Assembly (NCBI GenBank): GCA_016201135.1
Contig: JACQDK010000070.1
Span: 1-35,092 of the forward strand
Direction of reading: 5' to 3'
Source of the DNA: Actinomycetota bacterium
GTDB lineage: Bacteria > Actinomycetota > UBA4738 > HRBIN12
Length of the DNA stretch: 35,092 nt
Shown piece by piece: positions 16,570 to 23,613 of the stretch (its first letter is position 1; each line of letters begins with the position of its first letter). The position numbers and the translations under genes were made by a program. The notes under the pieces are model-generated. The model did not search any database. It had not been told where the DNA came from and saw only the letters and a list, made by a program, of their open reading frames with translations.

Positions 16570-17139
16570 TCAGCCCGAGAGGGCCAGGAAGTTCTCCACG
16601 ATCTTGGGGCCTTCGGGCGTGAGGATCGACTCCGGGTGGAACTGCACGCCGAACCTCGGGAGCGCCCGGTGCTGCGCCGCCATCACCAAGCCGTCCTCGG
16701 TCCACGCCGTGAGCTCGAGCTCGGCCGGGAGCTCGTCTCGGAGCACGACGAGCGAGTGGTAGCGCCCCGCCTCGAACGGGTTCGAGACGCCCGCGAGGAT
16801 CCCCTTGCCCTCATGGAACACGGACGAGGCCTTCCCATGGACCGGCGCCGGCCCGCGATCGACCCTGCCCCCGCACGCGACGCCGAGAGCCTGGTGACCG
16901 AGGCACACCCCGAGCACCGGGGTCGACTCCGGCAGGATGCGGAGCAGGTCGGCGAAGACCTGAACCTCGCTCGGATGGCCCGGACCGGGGGAGAGCAGCA
17001 CCGCTTCGGGTCGGCGCGCCGCGAGCACGTCTGCCGGTTCCGCGTCGGTCTTCACGACCTCGGTCTTGCGCCCAAGGCTCTCGATCAGCTGCACGAGGTT
17101 GTACGTGAACGAGTCGTAGTGGTCGACGACCAGGATCAT
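16570..17139 (-). CDS. trpG: Anthranilate synthase glutamine amidotransferase component
   Basis: Supplies ammonia from glutamine to TrpE for anthranilate synthesis. A class I glutamine amidotransferase with catalytic C79 (GVCLGHQ), H168 and E170 (HPES). The N-terminus MILVVDHYDSFTYNLVQLIESLG is diagnostic. The start ATG 17139 overlaps the trpE stop; the ORF-track extension upstream is the trpE shadow. A dual role as PabA for folate synthesis is common in actinobacteria and cannot be excluded. 189 residues is normal. Confidence 0.96.
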   Translation of the reverse strand: MILVVDHYDSFTYNLVQLIESLGRKTEVVKTDAEPADVLAARRPEAVLLSPGPGHPSEVQVFADLLRILPESTPVLGVCLGHQALGVACGGRVDRGPAPVHGKASSVFHEGKGILAGVSNPFEAGRYHSLVVLRDELPAELELTAWTEDGLVMAAQHRALPRFGVQFHPESILTPEGPKIVENFLALSG

Positions 17140-18686
17140 CGGGGCGTCTCCTCTCCGAACGCGCCCAGCGTACCGCCCTCGCCGGCCACCGCCGGCAGTA
17201 GCGCCGCAGCCTTCGCCTTCGTCTCGGCGAGCTCGGCCTCCGGATCGGAGTCGGCGACGATCCCGGCTCCGGTCTGGACGTGCGCCAGGCCTCCGGCCAC
17301 GACCACCGTCCTGATCGTGATGCAGAAGTCGAGGTCGCCCGCGAACGTGAGGTAGCCAACCGCGCCCGCGTACGGGCCCCGGGCGGTCGGCTCGTGCTCG
17401 GCGATCAGCTCCATCGCGCGGCGCTTCGGCGCGCCGGTCACGGTCCCGGCCGGGAACGTGACCGCAAGCGCGTCCAGAGGCTCCATGTCGTAACGGAGGT
17501 CGCCTTCCACGGTCGAGACGATGTGCATCACCTTCGAGAACCGCTCCACCTGCATCAGCTCGGTGGTGCGGACCGTGCCCGGCGCGCACACCCGTCCGAT
17601 GTCGTTGCGTGCCAGGTCCACGAGCATCGCGTGCTCGGCCTGCTCCTTGGGGTCCGCGAGCAGCTCGTGCTCGAGGAGCCGGTCGCGCACCTCGGTGGCG
17701 CCGCGTGGTCGGGTTCCGGCGATGGGCCGGGTCGAGACGCGCCGGCCCTCCACACGGACGAGCGGCTCGGGAGACGAGCCCGCGAGCTCCATCCCCAGCA
17801 TCCGCAGGAAGAACATGTAGGGCGCGGGGTTCGTCACGCGGAGACGGCGGTATATCGGATACCCGCCATCGGGCGCTGGGAAGGAGACGCGCCGCGAGGG
17901 CACGGCCTGGTAGATGTCACCCGCCAGGATGTGCTCCTTGAAGGTCGAAACGACCTCCCGGTAGCGCTGGTCCTGCATGTTCGACTCCCCGGCCGGGCCG
18001 ACCGGGTCGGCCCGCCCGGGCGGGGGCCGGGCGGGTGTGGCGTCCTGAACCGTCGGCGCGAGCGGTACGGGGGGCGCACCGGCGATCTTGGCGGCGAGCT
18101 CCTCCAGCGCGGCGACGCCGGAGTCGTAACCGCCCCGGGCCATGTGCGCCACCAGCAGGAGCCGCTGCCGCCAATGGTCGAACACGACCGCGCGGTCGAC
18201 CACGAGCAGCCCGACGGGGGGACAGGGCGCCGAGTCCGGCGCGGGCGCGGGATGCCCGTCGAGCAGGTCGGCAGCCTCGTAGGCGAGGTACCCCATCAGC
18301 CCGCCCGTGAGCGGAGGGAGCCCGTCCACCCGGGGCGCGCGTAGGTTCCGGGCGATCACCTTCAGGGCCTCCCGCGGGGACAGGCGCCTAGAGGGCTCGC
18401 CGAGGGGAAGCTCCGGCCTCGCCACCTGGCTCACGCGCACGCCGGCACGGTCGACCACGACCACCGCCGCCGGATCGCCCGCCACGAAGGAGTACCTCCC
18501 CCAGCGCTCGGACCGCTCCACCGATTCCAGCACCAGCCCCGGGCCCTCCCCGGCGAGGGCGGGGAAGAGGCCGACCGGCGTGGACACGTCTGCCAGCAGC
18601 TCGGCCCAGACGGGCACGAGGGGCCAGTCGGCCGCGAGCGCGTCGAACGTCGCTCGATCTGGCCGGACCCTCAGATGCGTGCTCAC
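17136..18686 (-). CDS. trpE: Anthranilate synthase component I
   Basis: Converts chorismate to anthranilate with TrpG, the first committed step of tryptophan synthesis. The N-terminal domain carries the feedback-type motif LESVERSERWGRYSFV, similar to the LLES tryptophan-binding motif. The C-terminal chorismate-binding domain has DIYQAVPSRR, RPIAGTRPRG, HAMLVDLARNDIGRV, VMHIVSTVEGDL, FPAGTVTGAPKRRAMELI, GPYAGAVGYL and GAGIVADSDPEAE. 516 residues from GTG 18686. This start is chosen because AGGAGG (18692-18697) sits 5 nt upstream and the family N-terminus begins about there; the ORF-track start at 18866 runs through the leader. An Ala/Pro-rich linker lies around the middle. Controlled by the upstream attenuator. 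Confidence 0.96.
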   Translation of the reverse strand: MSTHLRVRPDRATFDALAADWPLVPVWAELLADVSTPVGLFPALAGEGPGLVLESVERSERWGRYSFVAGDPAAVVVVDRAGVRVSQVARPELPLGEPSRRLSPREALKVIARNLRAPRVDGLPPLTGGLMGYLAYEAADLLDGHPAPAPDSAPCPPVGLLVVDRAVVFDHWRQRLLLVAHMARGGYDSGVAALEELAAKIAGAPPVPLAPTVQDATPARPPPGRADPVGPAGESNMQDQRYREVVSTFKEHILAGDIYQAVPSRRVSFPAPDGGYPIYRRLRVTNPAPYMFFLRMLGMELAGSSPEPLVRVEGRRVSTRPIAGTRPRGATEVRDRLLEHELLADPKEQAEHAMLVDLARNDIGRVCAPGTVRTTELMQVERFSKVMHIVSTVEGDLRYDMEPLDALAVTFPAGTVTGAPKRRAMELIAEHEPTARGPYAGAVGYLTFAGDLDFCITIRTVVVAGGLAHVQTGAGIVADSDPEAELAETKAKAAALLPAVAGEGGTLGAFGEETPR

Positions 18687-18691
18687 TCGTG

Positions 18692-18697
18692 CCTCCT
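18692..18697 (-). promoter_or_regulatory. Ribosome binding site of trpE (AGGAGG)
   Basis: A perfect AGGAGG 5 nt before GTG 18686 fixes the trpE start. It lies only 10 nt after the leader hairpin, so the hairpin could affect ribosome access as well as transcription. Confidence 0.8.
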
Positions 18698-18701
18698 GAT
18701 G

Positions 18702-18728
18702 GGAAAGCCCCGGGCCTTCGGCCCGGGG
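18702..18728 (-). terminator. Attenuator hairpin of the trp leader
   Basis: On the minus strand CCCCGGGCC-GAA-GGCCCGGGG forms a perfect 9-bp GC stem, followed by CTTTCCC. The T-run is short. It lies between the leader peptide and trpE. Upstream GAGCCCGG can pair with CCGGGC of its 5' arm and could act as an antiterminator. Confidence 0.75.
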
Positions 18729-18754
18729 CACCTGCGCCTGGTCCCTGTTCCGAC

Positions 18755-18823
18755 CTATGCGCGCGGCGACGCCGGGCTCCGGGAGCCCGCGCGCCAGGAC
18801 CAGTTCTCGCCGCGGTGGATCAC
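18755..18823 (-). CDS. trpL: trp operon leader peptide (Trp-Ser-Trp)
   Basis: A 22-codon ORF, GTG to TAG, encoding VIHRGENWSWRAGSRSPASPRA. Two Trp codons within three positions (NWSW) in a high-GC random background, just upstream of a strong hairpin and trpE, indicate a ribosome-mediated attenuation leader. The NW-W-A context recalls the NWWW leaders of Streptomyces and Corynebacterium trp genes (from memory). The Trp-codon segment CTGGTCC (18803-18797) is perfectly complementary to GGACCAG (18744-18738) downstream, as expected for mutually exclusive leader structures. It is too short for the ORF track. The start is probably leaderless: the -10 box ends 6 nt before the GTG. Confidence 0.85.
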   Translation of the reverse strand: MIHRGENWSWRAGSRSPASPRA

Positions 18824-18829
18824 GCGCAG

Positions 18830-18859
18830 ATTGTGGCGGCTGGGTGGAAGGCTCGTCAA
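18830..18859 (-). promoter_or_regulatory. trp leader promoter (TTGACG-18-CACAAT)
   Basis: On the minus strand TTGACG (18859-18854) and CACAAT (18835-18830) are separated by 18 nt. The -10 ends 6 nt before the leader-peptide GTG, so transcription starts at or next to that codon. It is the best -35 in the window. Confidence 0.65.
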
Positions 18860-18907
18860 ACCTCACGCACCTTCACGCGGTTGCACCGATGGGGCAAGCG
18901 CCCGTGC

Positions 18908-18913
18908 TACCTT
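18908..18913 (+). promoter_or_regulatory. Possible -10 box TACCTT of the divergent secreted-protein gene
   Basis: TACCTT lies between the divergent trp promoter and the gene at 18972 and would give a leader of about 52 nt containing AGGAGGG. No matching -35 at normal spacing is seen. Confidence 0.3.
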
Positions 18914-18956
18914 TCGTCAACCGGGCGGTCCGCCGCCCGGCCCGAACGACCATCGC

Positions 18957-18963
18957 AGGAGGG
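18957..18963 (+). promoter_or_regulatory. Ribosome binding site AGGAGGG, decides GTG 18972
   Basis: AGGAGGG lies 8 nt before GTG 18972, the codon from which a signal peptide begins. The longer ORF-track start at 18675 would overlap trpE and is rejected. Confidence 0.75.
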
Positions 18964-18971
18964 AATCTCGA

Positions 18972-20600
18972 GTGTTCCGCAAGACCCGTCGCCTGATCCC
19001 CATCGTCACGCTGCTCGTGTTCGCCGCCTCGCTCAATGCGGCGGCCGGAGGTCGGGAGGCCACTCGGCCCGGCAGGTTCACCGGAAGTGCCCATGCCGGA
19101 GTGCCCGCGGAGCGGCGCACCACGCCTCTTCGCAGCGACATCCCGCCCGGCCGCCTCGATCGCCTCCACCGGCAGGCCGAGGGGACCTCCCGCTCGGTCG
19201 CGTCCAGGACCTCTCCGAGGCGGAGCACCGCCACGGTGGGGACGAGCTTCGCGGGGGTCGCCAACATGAACCCGGTCGCCTCGCCGTCCGACTCCACCGG
19301 CGCTGCGGGCCCCGACTTCGTGATGGCGGCGGTCAACGTCCACGTCCAGGTGTTCGACCGGACGGGCGCGACGCAGGCCGGCCCGTTCCGCCTCAAGTCG
19401 CTCTTCAACAACCTGCCCGCGGGCACGGACACGGACCCGAAGGTCGTCTACGACACGTACAGCGACACCTTCGTTCTCGCCTACCTCCTGTACAACAACC
19501 ACGAGGACTACATCGTGATCGTCACGATCCCCGGTGCGACCGCCGACAAGAAGAGCACGTGGTGCCCGCTCGTGCTGAACGGCGACCAGATCGCGGGAGA
19601 CGGACATCAGTTCGCGGACTATCCGGGCCTGGGCTTCACCGCCGATCGCGTCACGATCACCACCAACAACTTCCCGTTCTCGGGTCCGGGCTTCGACTAC
19701 GTTCAGATCCTCTCGTTCAAGAAGTCGAAGCTCTACGACTGCAGCCTGAGTACCGTGCCTTTCACGGTTCTAGGGGGGAAGCAGACACGCGACCCCGACG
19801 GTTCGAAGGCGTTCACGATCCAGCCGGCAGAGACGATCGGGGGATCGTCGCCGAAGGTCCAGTACATGGCCTCCTTCGACCACAGCGGGTCGGGCCCGAG
19901 CCACGTCGTGCTGTGGCGTCTCAAGTTCCTCAACCACAACCCGAGACTGGCGAGGACGGCGATCGGCGTTGGAAGCGTGAGCATCCCGCCGTACGGGCGC
20001 CAGTGTGGCACGACGAGCATCGACACGAGGTGGGATACGGGAGACATGCGTCTCATCAACGCCTACTTCGACGCAGACACCGGGTTCTTGTACACGGCGC
20101 ACGCCGTTTCGCACGTGTGGGCGCCGGCCGTGAACAGGCAGTCGGCCGCCCGCTGGTACGAGATCCGCGTGGTCGGAAATCTCTACAACTCGGCGATCCC
20201 CCGGAACGGCTACGTCGGCGGGGACGGCTACGACGTGGCCTGGCCCTCCGTGGCGACCAACTCGGCTGGGGTGCTGTTCGTGAACTTCACGGAGGGCAGC
20301 TCCACGCTGGCCGCGCCCGGCGGGGTCGCCTCCACCGAGTGCCTGTCGTTGCTGGCCACTACCGTCCTGCCCGGGCAGGAGGCCGACACGGGTCCCGTCC
20401 TGGTCAAGGAGGGCGAGGCCCGGTACGACTTCGGGACCGGAGTCGAGAGGTGGGGGGATTACAGCGCCATCAACCGCGATCCCCTCGACGGGACTCAGAT
20501 GGTCGCCTTCGGCGCCTATGCGTTCAACGCCGGCACGATCGACGCGACCGCCACGACGTACCTGTGGAACGAGTGGGTCGCCTCACTGAGCGACGTCTGA
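18972..20600 (+). CDS. Secreted protein of unknown function
   Basis: I do not recognise a named family. A signal peptide (MFRKTRRLIPIVTLLVFAASLNAAAG) is followed by a Pro/Arg-rich stretch of about 60 residues and then a long Tyr/Phe/Asp-rich domain with repeated patterns such as DSTGAAGPDFVMAAVN, DPKVVYDTYSDTFVLAY, FADYPGLGFTADRVTITTN, YDVAWPSVATNSAGVLFVNF and RWGDYSAINRDPLDGTQMVAFG. These read like blades of a sialidase-type or other beta-propeller, an inference from pattern only. A few cysteines (WCPLV, DCSL, RQCGTT, ECLS) could form disulfides. 542 residues from GTG 18972. It is divergent from trpLEG and transcribed alone. No catalytic residues can be named. Confidence 0.8.
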   Translation: MFRKTRRLIPIVTLLVFAASLNAAAGGREATRPGRFTGSAHAGVPAERRTTPLRSDIPPGRLDRLHRQAEGTSRSVASRTSPRRSTATVGTSFAGVANMNPVASPSDSTGAAGPDFVMAAVNVHVQVFDRTGATQAGPFRLKSLFNNLPAGTDTDPKVVYDTYSDTFVLAYLLYNNHEDYIVIVTIPGATADKKSTWCPLVLNGDQIAGDGHQFADYPGLGFTADRVTITTNNFPFSGPGFDYVQILSFKKSKLYDCSLSTVPFTVLGGKQTRDPDGSKAFTIQPAETIGGSSPKVQYMASFDHSGSGPSHVVLWRLKFLNHNPRLARTAIGVGSVSIPPYGRQCGTTSIDTRWDTGDMRLINAYFDADTGFLYTAHAVSHVWAPAVNRQSAARWYEIRVVGNLYNSAIPRNGYVGGDGYDVAWPSVATNSAGVLFVNFTEGSSTLAAPGGVASTECLSLLATTVLPGQEADTGPVLVKEGEARYDFGTGVERWGDYSAINRDPLDGTQMVAFGAYAFNAGTIDATATTYLWNEWVASLSDV

Positions 20601-20620
20601 GCCGGGGCGGGCCCAGCCGC

Positions 20621-20626
20621 TATCCT
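20621..20626 (+). promoter_or_regulatory. -10 box TATCCT of proS
   Basis: TATCCT ends 10 nt before the proS ATG at 20637, with no Shine-Dalgarno sequence. The predicted transcript has no leader, or only a few nucleotides. Confidence 0.5.
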
Positions 20627-20636
20627 GGGTGACCAC

Positions 20637-22346
20637 ATGCGGCTCTCCCGGCTGTTCGCGCCCACCCTGCGAGAGGACCCCGCCGAAGCCGAGGCCCCCT
20701 CGCACAGGCTGCTCTTGCGCGCCGGGTTCATCCGGCAGGTCGCGGCGGGCATCTACACGACCTTGCCGCTCGGCCTTCGCATCGTGCGCAGGATCGAGGC
20801 CATCGTTCGCGAGGAGATGGACGCCTCCGGCGCGCAGGAGATCCGCATGCCGATCACGCTTCCCGCAGAGCCATGGAAGGCGACCGGCCGGTGGCAGCTC
20901 TACGGAGACCTGCTCTTCCGTCTGACGGACCGCCACGGCCGGGAGTTGCTGCTCGGCCCCACCCAGGAGGAGGTCGTAACCCCGCTCGTCGCTGGCGAGC
21001 TGCCTTCGTACCGGGACCTGCCCGTGAACCTCTACCAGATCGAGTGGAAGTACCGGGACGAGTTCCGCCCGCGCTACGGGCTCCTGCGGGGCCGCGAGTT
21101 CCTGATGAAGGACGCGTACTCCTTCGATCGCGACGTGGAGAACATGCGCGGTTCTTATCAGTTGATGTTCGATGCCTATCGTCGGGTGTTCGACCGGTGC
21201 GGGCTCCGCTACGTGATCGTCGAGGCCGACCCGGGTCAGATCGGCGGCGGCGTGAACCATGAGTTCATGGCCCGCGCCGAGGTCGGCGAGGACCTGTTCG
21301 TGGAGTGCGAGAACGGCGACTACCTCGCCGATACGGAGGCGGCCACGCCGCGGCCGCCCGAGCCGGCCGACCGGAGCGACCTCGCGCCGCTCGAGGTCCT
21401 CGACACCCCCGGCACGCCCACGATCGAGGCGCTCGCGTCGCTGCTCGCGATCCCCGAGGAGCGAACCCTCAAGTGCATCCTCTTCGAAGCGGGCGGCGCG
21501 ACCCTCGCGGTCCTTGTCCCCGGGGACCGCGAGGTGAACGAGCCCAAGCTCGAGCGGCTCTTCTTCCCGACCCCGGTCCGGCGTTTCGAGGACGAGGACT
21601 TCGCCCGGCACGGCTTCGTCAAGGGCTACGTCGGGCCTCAGGGGCTCGCGGGGGACGCGGTCGTCCTGGCCGACCACTCGGTGCTCGGTGGGAAGGACTG
21701 GGTCACCGGGGCGAACGAGGCGGATCGCCACGTGAGCGGGGCCAACGCGGGGCGCGACTTCCGGGTGGATCGCTTCGAGGACCTGGCGCGGATCCGCGAG
21801 GGCGACCGCTGCCCGGTCGACGGGGGAGTGCTGCGGATCGGCCGCTCGATAGTCGTGGGCCACATCTACCAGCTGGGAACGAAGTACTCGGAGCCCCTGG
21901 AGGCGACCTTCATCGACGAGGACGGCGGCGCGCGGCCGTACGAGATGGGGTGCTACGGCATCGGGATCTCCCGGATCGTCGCGGCCGCGGCCGAGCAACA
22001 TCACGACGACGCCGGGCTCGTGTGGCCGAAGGCCCTCGCCCCCTTCCAGGCGGTCGTGATCCTCGCGAACCACGACGACGAGCGGGCCAGGACCGAGGCC
22101 GAGCGGATCTACGAGGAGCTCCGGCAGCTGGGCGTCGAGGCGCTGCTGGACGACCGTGAGGTTCGCGGCGGCGTGAAGTTCGCCGACTCGGATCTGATCG
22201 GCTACCCGGTACAGGTCGTGGTGGGGAAGAAGGGCGTCGCCACCGGCACGGCCGACCTGAAGTTGCGATCGACGGGCGAACGCAGCTCGGCACCGCTGGC
22301 CCAGGTCGCACAGGCCGCGCTCGACCTGCTGGGCGCCGCGCCGTAA
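20637..22346 (+). CDS. proS: Prolyl-tRNA synthetase (bacterial type, with editing domain)
   Basis: Charges tRNA-Pro; class II synthetase. The N-terminus MRLSRLFAPTLREDPAEAEAPSHRLLLRAGFIRQVAAGIYTTLPLG is typical. Motif 2 is IEWKYRDEFRPRYGLLRGREFLMKDAYSFD. The bacterial insertion (editing) domain that deacylates Ala-tRNA-Pro occupies about 225-385 (TIEALASLLAIPEERTLKCILFEA...VLADHSVLGGKDWVTGANEADRHVSGANAGRDF). Motif 3 is YGIGISRIVAAAAEQHHDDAGLVWP, followed by the anticodon-binding domain (FQAVVI...LLDDREVRGGVKFADSDLIGYPVQVVVG). 569 residues is normal. The gene starts from its own predicted leaderless promoter. Confidence 0.98.
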   Translation: MRLSRLFAPTLREDPAEAEAPSHRLLLRAGFIRQVAAGIYTTLPLGLRIVRRIEAIVREEMDASGAQEIRMPITLPAEPWKATGRWQLYGDLLFRLTDRHGRELLLGPTQEEVVTPLVAGELPSYRDLPVNLYQIEWKYRDEFRPRYGLLRGREFLMKDAYSFDRDVENMRGSYQLMFDAYRRVFDRCGLRYVIVEADPGQIGGGVNHEFMARAEVGEDLFVECENGDYLADTEAATPRPPEPADRSDLAPLEVLDTPGTPTIEALASLLAIPEERTLKCILFEAGGATLAVLVPGDREVNEPKLERLFFPTPVRRFEDEDFARHGFVKGYVGPQGLAGDAVVLADHSVLGGKDWVTGANEADRHVSGANAGRDFRVDRFEDLARIREGDRCPVDGGVLRIGRSIVVGHIYQLGTKYSEPLEATFIDEDGGARPYEMGCYGIGISRIVAAAAEQHHDDAGLVWPKALAPFQAVVILANHDDERARTEAERIYEELRQLGVEALLDDREVRGGVKFADSDLIGYPVQVVVGKKGVATGTADLKLRSTGERSSAPLAQVAQAALDLLGAAP

Positions 22347-22349
22347 GCT
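22344..22349 (+). promoter_or_regulatory. -10 box TAAGCT overlapping the proS stop codon
   Basis: TAAGCT includes the proS TAA stop and ends 7 nt before GTG 22357, the window's common leaderless geometry. Confidence 0.4.
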
Positions 22350-22356
22350 CGGCCCC

Positions 22357-22632
22357 GTGAAAGCCTCCTCGCGCCTCCGCGGATTCGTGAAGCTCCGCCC
22401 CGAGGTCGAGGGCGTCCTCCAGCGCGTGGGCCTGGACACCTGGGACCTGCTGCTCGTCGACGTGACGGGCCTGTGGGTGCGCGACGAGTTCCGGAGCGAG
22501 GAGGAGGCTCGCGAGGCCTGCCGCAGCCTCGGGGTGCCTTGCCACGATGGATGGGACGATCCCCGGATGGCGCGGAGGATGAACGGCCGCGACCACTGGG
22601 GGACGGCCGAAGGCCAGCGCCGCGCGCTGTAG
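22357..22632 (+). CDS. Small conserved-looking protein of unknown function (91 aa)
   Basis: I do not recognise this family. The soluble 91-residue product begins KASSRLRGFVKLRPEVEGVLQRVGLDTWDLLLVDVTGLWVRDEF and ends with a Trp/His/Arg-rich block (PCHDGWDDPRMARRMNGRDHWGTAEGQRRAL). The frame is independent of neighbouring frames, has normal high-GC third positions and a GTG start with a predicted leaderless promoter, so it is probably real. It lies 10 nt after proS and 9 nt before a small membrane-protein gene. Two cysteines (ACRSLGVPC) seven residues apart and several His residues could bind metal, but this is speculation. Confidence 0.7.
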   Translation: MKASSRLRGFVKLRPEVEGVLQRVGLDTWDLLLVDVTGLWVRDEFRSEEEAREACRSLGVPCHDGWDDPRMARRMNGRDHWGTAEGQRRAL

Positions 22633-22641
22633 GGGTGGACC

Positions 22642-23025
22642 GTGCGGAACCTCCCGGGGGAACGCGACCGGACCCGGCTCCTCCTCTGGCCGCTCGCGGG
22701 CGGGGCCGTCTCTTTCGTGGGGCTCGTGTTCCCCACGGGCCTGGTCGTCCTCGGCCCGCTCGTCTGGCTCATGGCGCGTCGCACGGGGTCGGTCCCGGGC
22801 TGGGGCGCTTTCGCGGCGGGGATCGGCGTGACGCTCCTTCTCGTCGGCATCGGGAACCTGGGATCCGCGCCGTGCCCGAACTCCGGTCACGCTCTCACCC
22901 TGTCGCCTTTCGGCCCAGCCTCGGTTGAGTGCGGGGGAGCGGATCCGTTGCCGTGGCTCGTCTGCGGGGTACTCCTCCTCGTGGCGGGAGGAGCCCTGGC
23001 AGCGGTTTCCCGGCATCGCGCCTGA
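22642..23025 (+). CDS. Small membrane protein of unknown function
   Basis: A 127-residue product with three or four hydrophobic segments: LLLWPLAGGAVSFVGLVFPTGLVVLGPLVWLMA (probably two helices), WGAFAAGIGVTLLLVGIGNLG and PWLVCGVLLLVAGGALAAVS. The loop between the last helices has two Cys (APCPNSGH and VECGGADP) that could be paired outside the cell. Start is GTG at 22642, preceded by AGGGGTGG as a possible ribosome site. No family recognised. Probably in one unit with the 91-aa gene. Confidence 0.7.
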   Translation: MRNLPGERDRTRLLLWPLAGGAVSFVGLVFPTGLVVLGPLVWLMARRTGSVPGWGAFAAGIGVTLLLVGIGNLGSAPCPNSGHALTLSPFGPASVECGGADPLPWLVCGVLLLVAGGALAAVSRHRA

Positions 23026-23063
23026 CCGGGCCTGCTCCCCGAGCCGCCGCCCCCGACCTGGGC

Positions 23064-23069
23064 TATACT
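23064..23069 (+). promoter_or_regulatory. -10 box TATACT of the rimP-nusA-infB operon
   Basis: TATACT is the closest match to TATAAT in the window. It gives a leader of about 70 nt that contains the terminator hairpin at 23100-23126. A -35 at normal distance is not obvious. Confidence 0.6.
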
Positions 23070-23099
23070 GAGCGCGTCACGGAACCGGAGCACGGTCGG

Positions 23100-23126
23100 A
23101 AGTGGGCTCGCGCCCACTTTCTTTTT
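23100..23126 (+). terminator. Leader terminator/attenuator upstream of rimP
   Basis: AAGTGGGC-TCGC-GCCCACTT is a perfect 8-bp stem with a 4-nt loop followed immediately by TCTTTTT, the clearest intrinsic terminator in the window. It lies between the operon's -10 box and the rimP start, so it must be read through or regulated. Similar leader hairpins before rimP-nusA are frequent in actinobacteria (from memory), and NusA autoregulation is a plausible cause. Confidence 0.8.
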
Positions 23127-23145
23127 CGAGGGGGTCCGTCTCGCG

Positions 23146-23613
23146 ATGGACGCAGAGGAGCTGGTGAGGCCGGTGGTCGAGGCCGCGGGGCTCGAGCTGG
23201 TGGATGTGACGTTCCGCCGGGAATCGGGACGAAGGATCCTCAAGATCACCGTCGACAGGCCGGGCGGGGTCGACCTCGACACGATCTCCGAGACCTCGGA
23301 GCGCGTGTCGCGCCGGCTCGACCTGGAGGGATTCGCCCCCGGCCCGTACGCGCTCGAGGTGACGTCTCCGGGGATCGAGCGGCCCCTGCGGCGCCCGGAC
23401 GACTTCCGGCGCCGCGTGGGCGATCGTGTGAAGGTGAAGACGACAGAGCCGCTGGAGGGATCGAAGGTGCACGAGGGCGAGCTGGTCTCGGCTGGCGGCG
23501 AGGCGATCGTGATCGCCGCCGCCGGCGGAGAGCTGCGCGTCCCGTACGACGCGATCATCTCGGCGCGAACGGTCGCCGACTGGGACGCAGAGTTGAAGAG
23601 GAGCAGCACATGA
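23146..23613 (+). CDS. rimP: Ribosome maturation factor RimP
   Basis: Needed for 30S assembly (binding of S12 and pseudoknot formation). The N-terminal domain has EELVRPVVEAAGLELVDVTFRRESGRRILKITVDRPGGVDLDTISETSERVSRRLD, then YALEVTSPGIERPLRRPDDF and the C-terminal SH3-like part GDRVKVKT...IVIAAAGGELRVPYDAIISAR. 155 residues is normal. ATG at 23146 follows a GAGGGGG run. Its stop overlaps the nusA ATG (ATGA). First gene of the operon. Confidence 0.96.
   Translation: MDAEELVRPVVEAAGLELVDVTFRRESGRRILKITVDRPGGVDLDTISETSERVSRRLDLEGFAPGPYALEVTSPGIERPLRRPDDFRRRVGDRVKVKTTEPLEGSKVHEGELVSAGGEAIVIAAAGGELRVPYDAIISARTVADWDAELKRSST

Noticed and set aside
18687-18866. N-terminal extension of TrpE and a T-box reading of the leader
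   Set aside because: The extension is not TrpE-like and AGGAGG marks GTG 18686. I see no T-box core sequence, while a short Trp-codon ORF plus hairpin explains the leader.
18675-18971. Upstream extension of the secreted-protein ORF
   Set aside because: It overlaps the trpE start and trp leader on the other strand; a signal peptide and AGGAGGG fix the start at 18972.
20583-22850. 755-codon minus-strand ORF across proS; similar 612-codon ORFs at 4824-6662 and 8814-10652
   Set aside because: High-GC codon bias opens antisense frames. These overlap well-supported genes (proS, rpsB, cdsA), and their translations are low-complexity Arg/Glu/Gly/His-rich with no recognisable domain.
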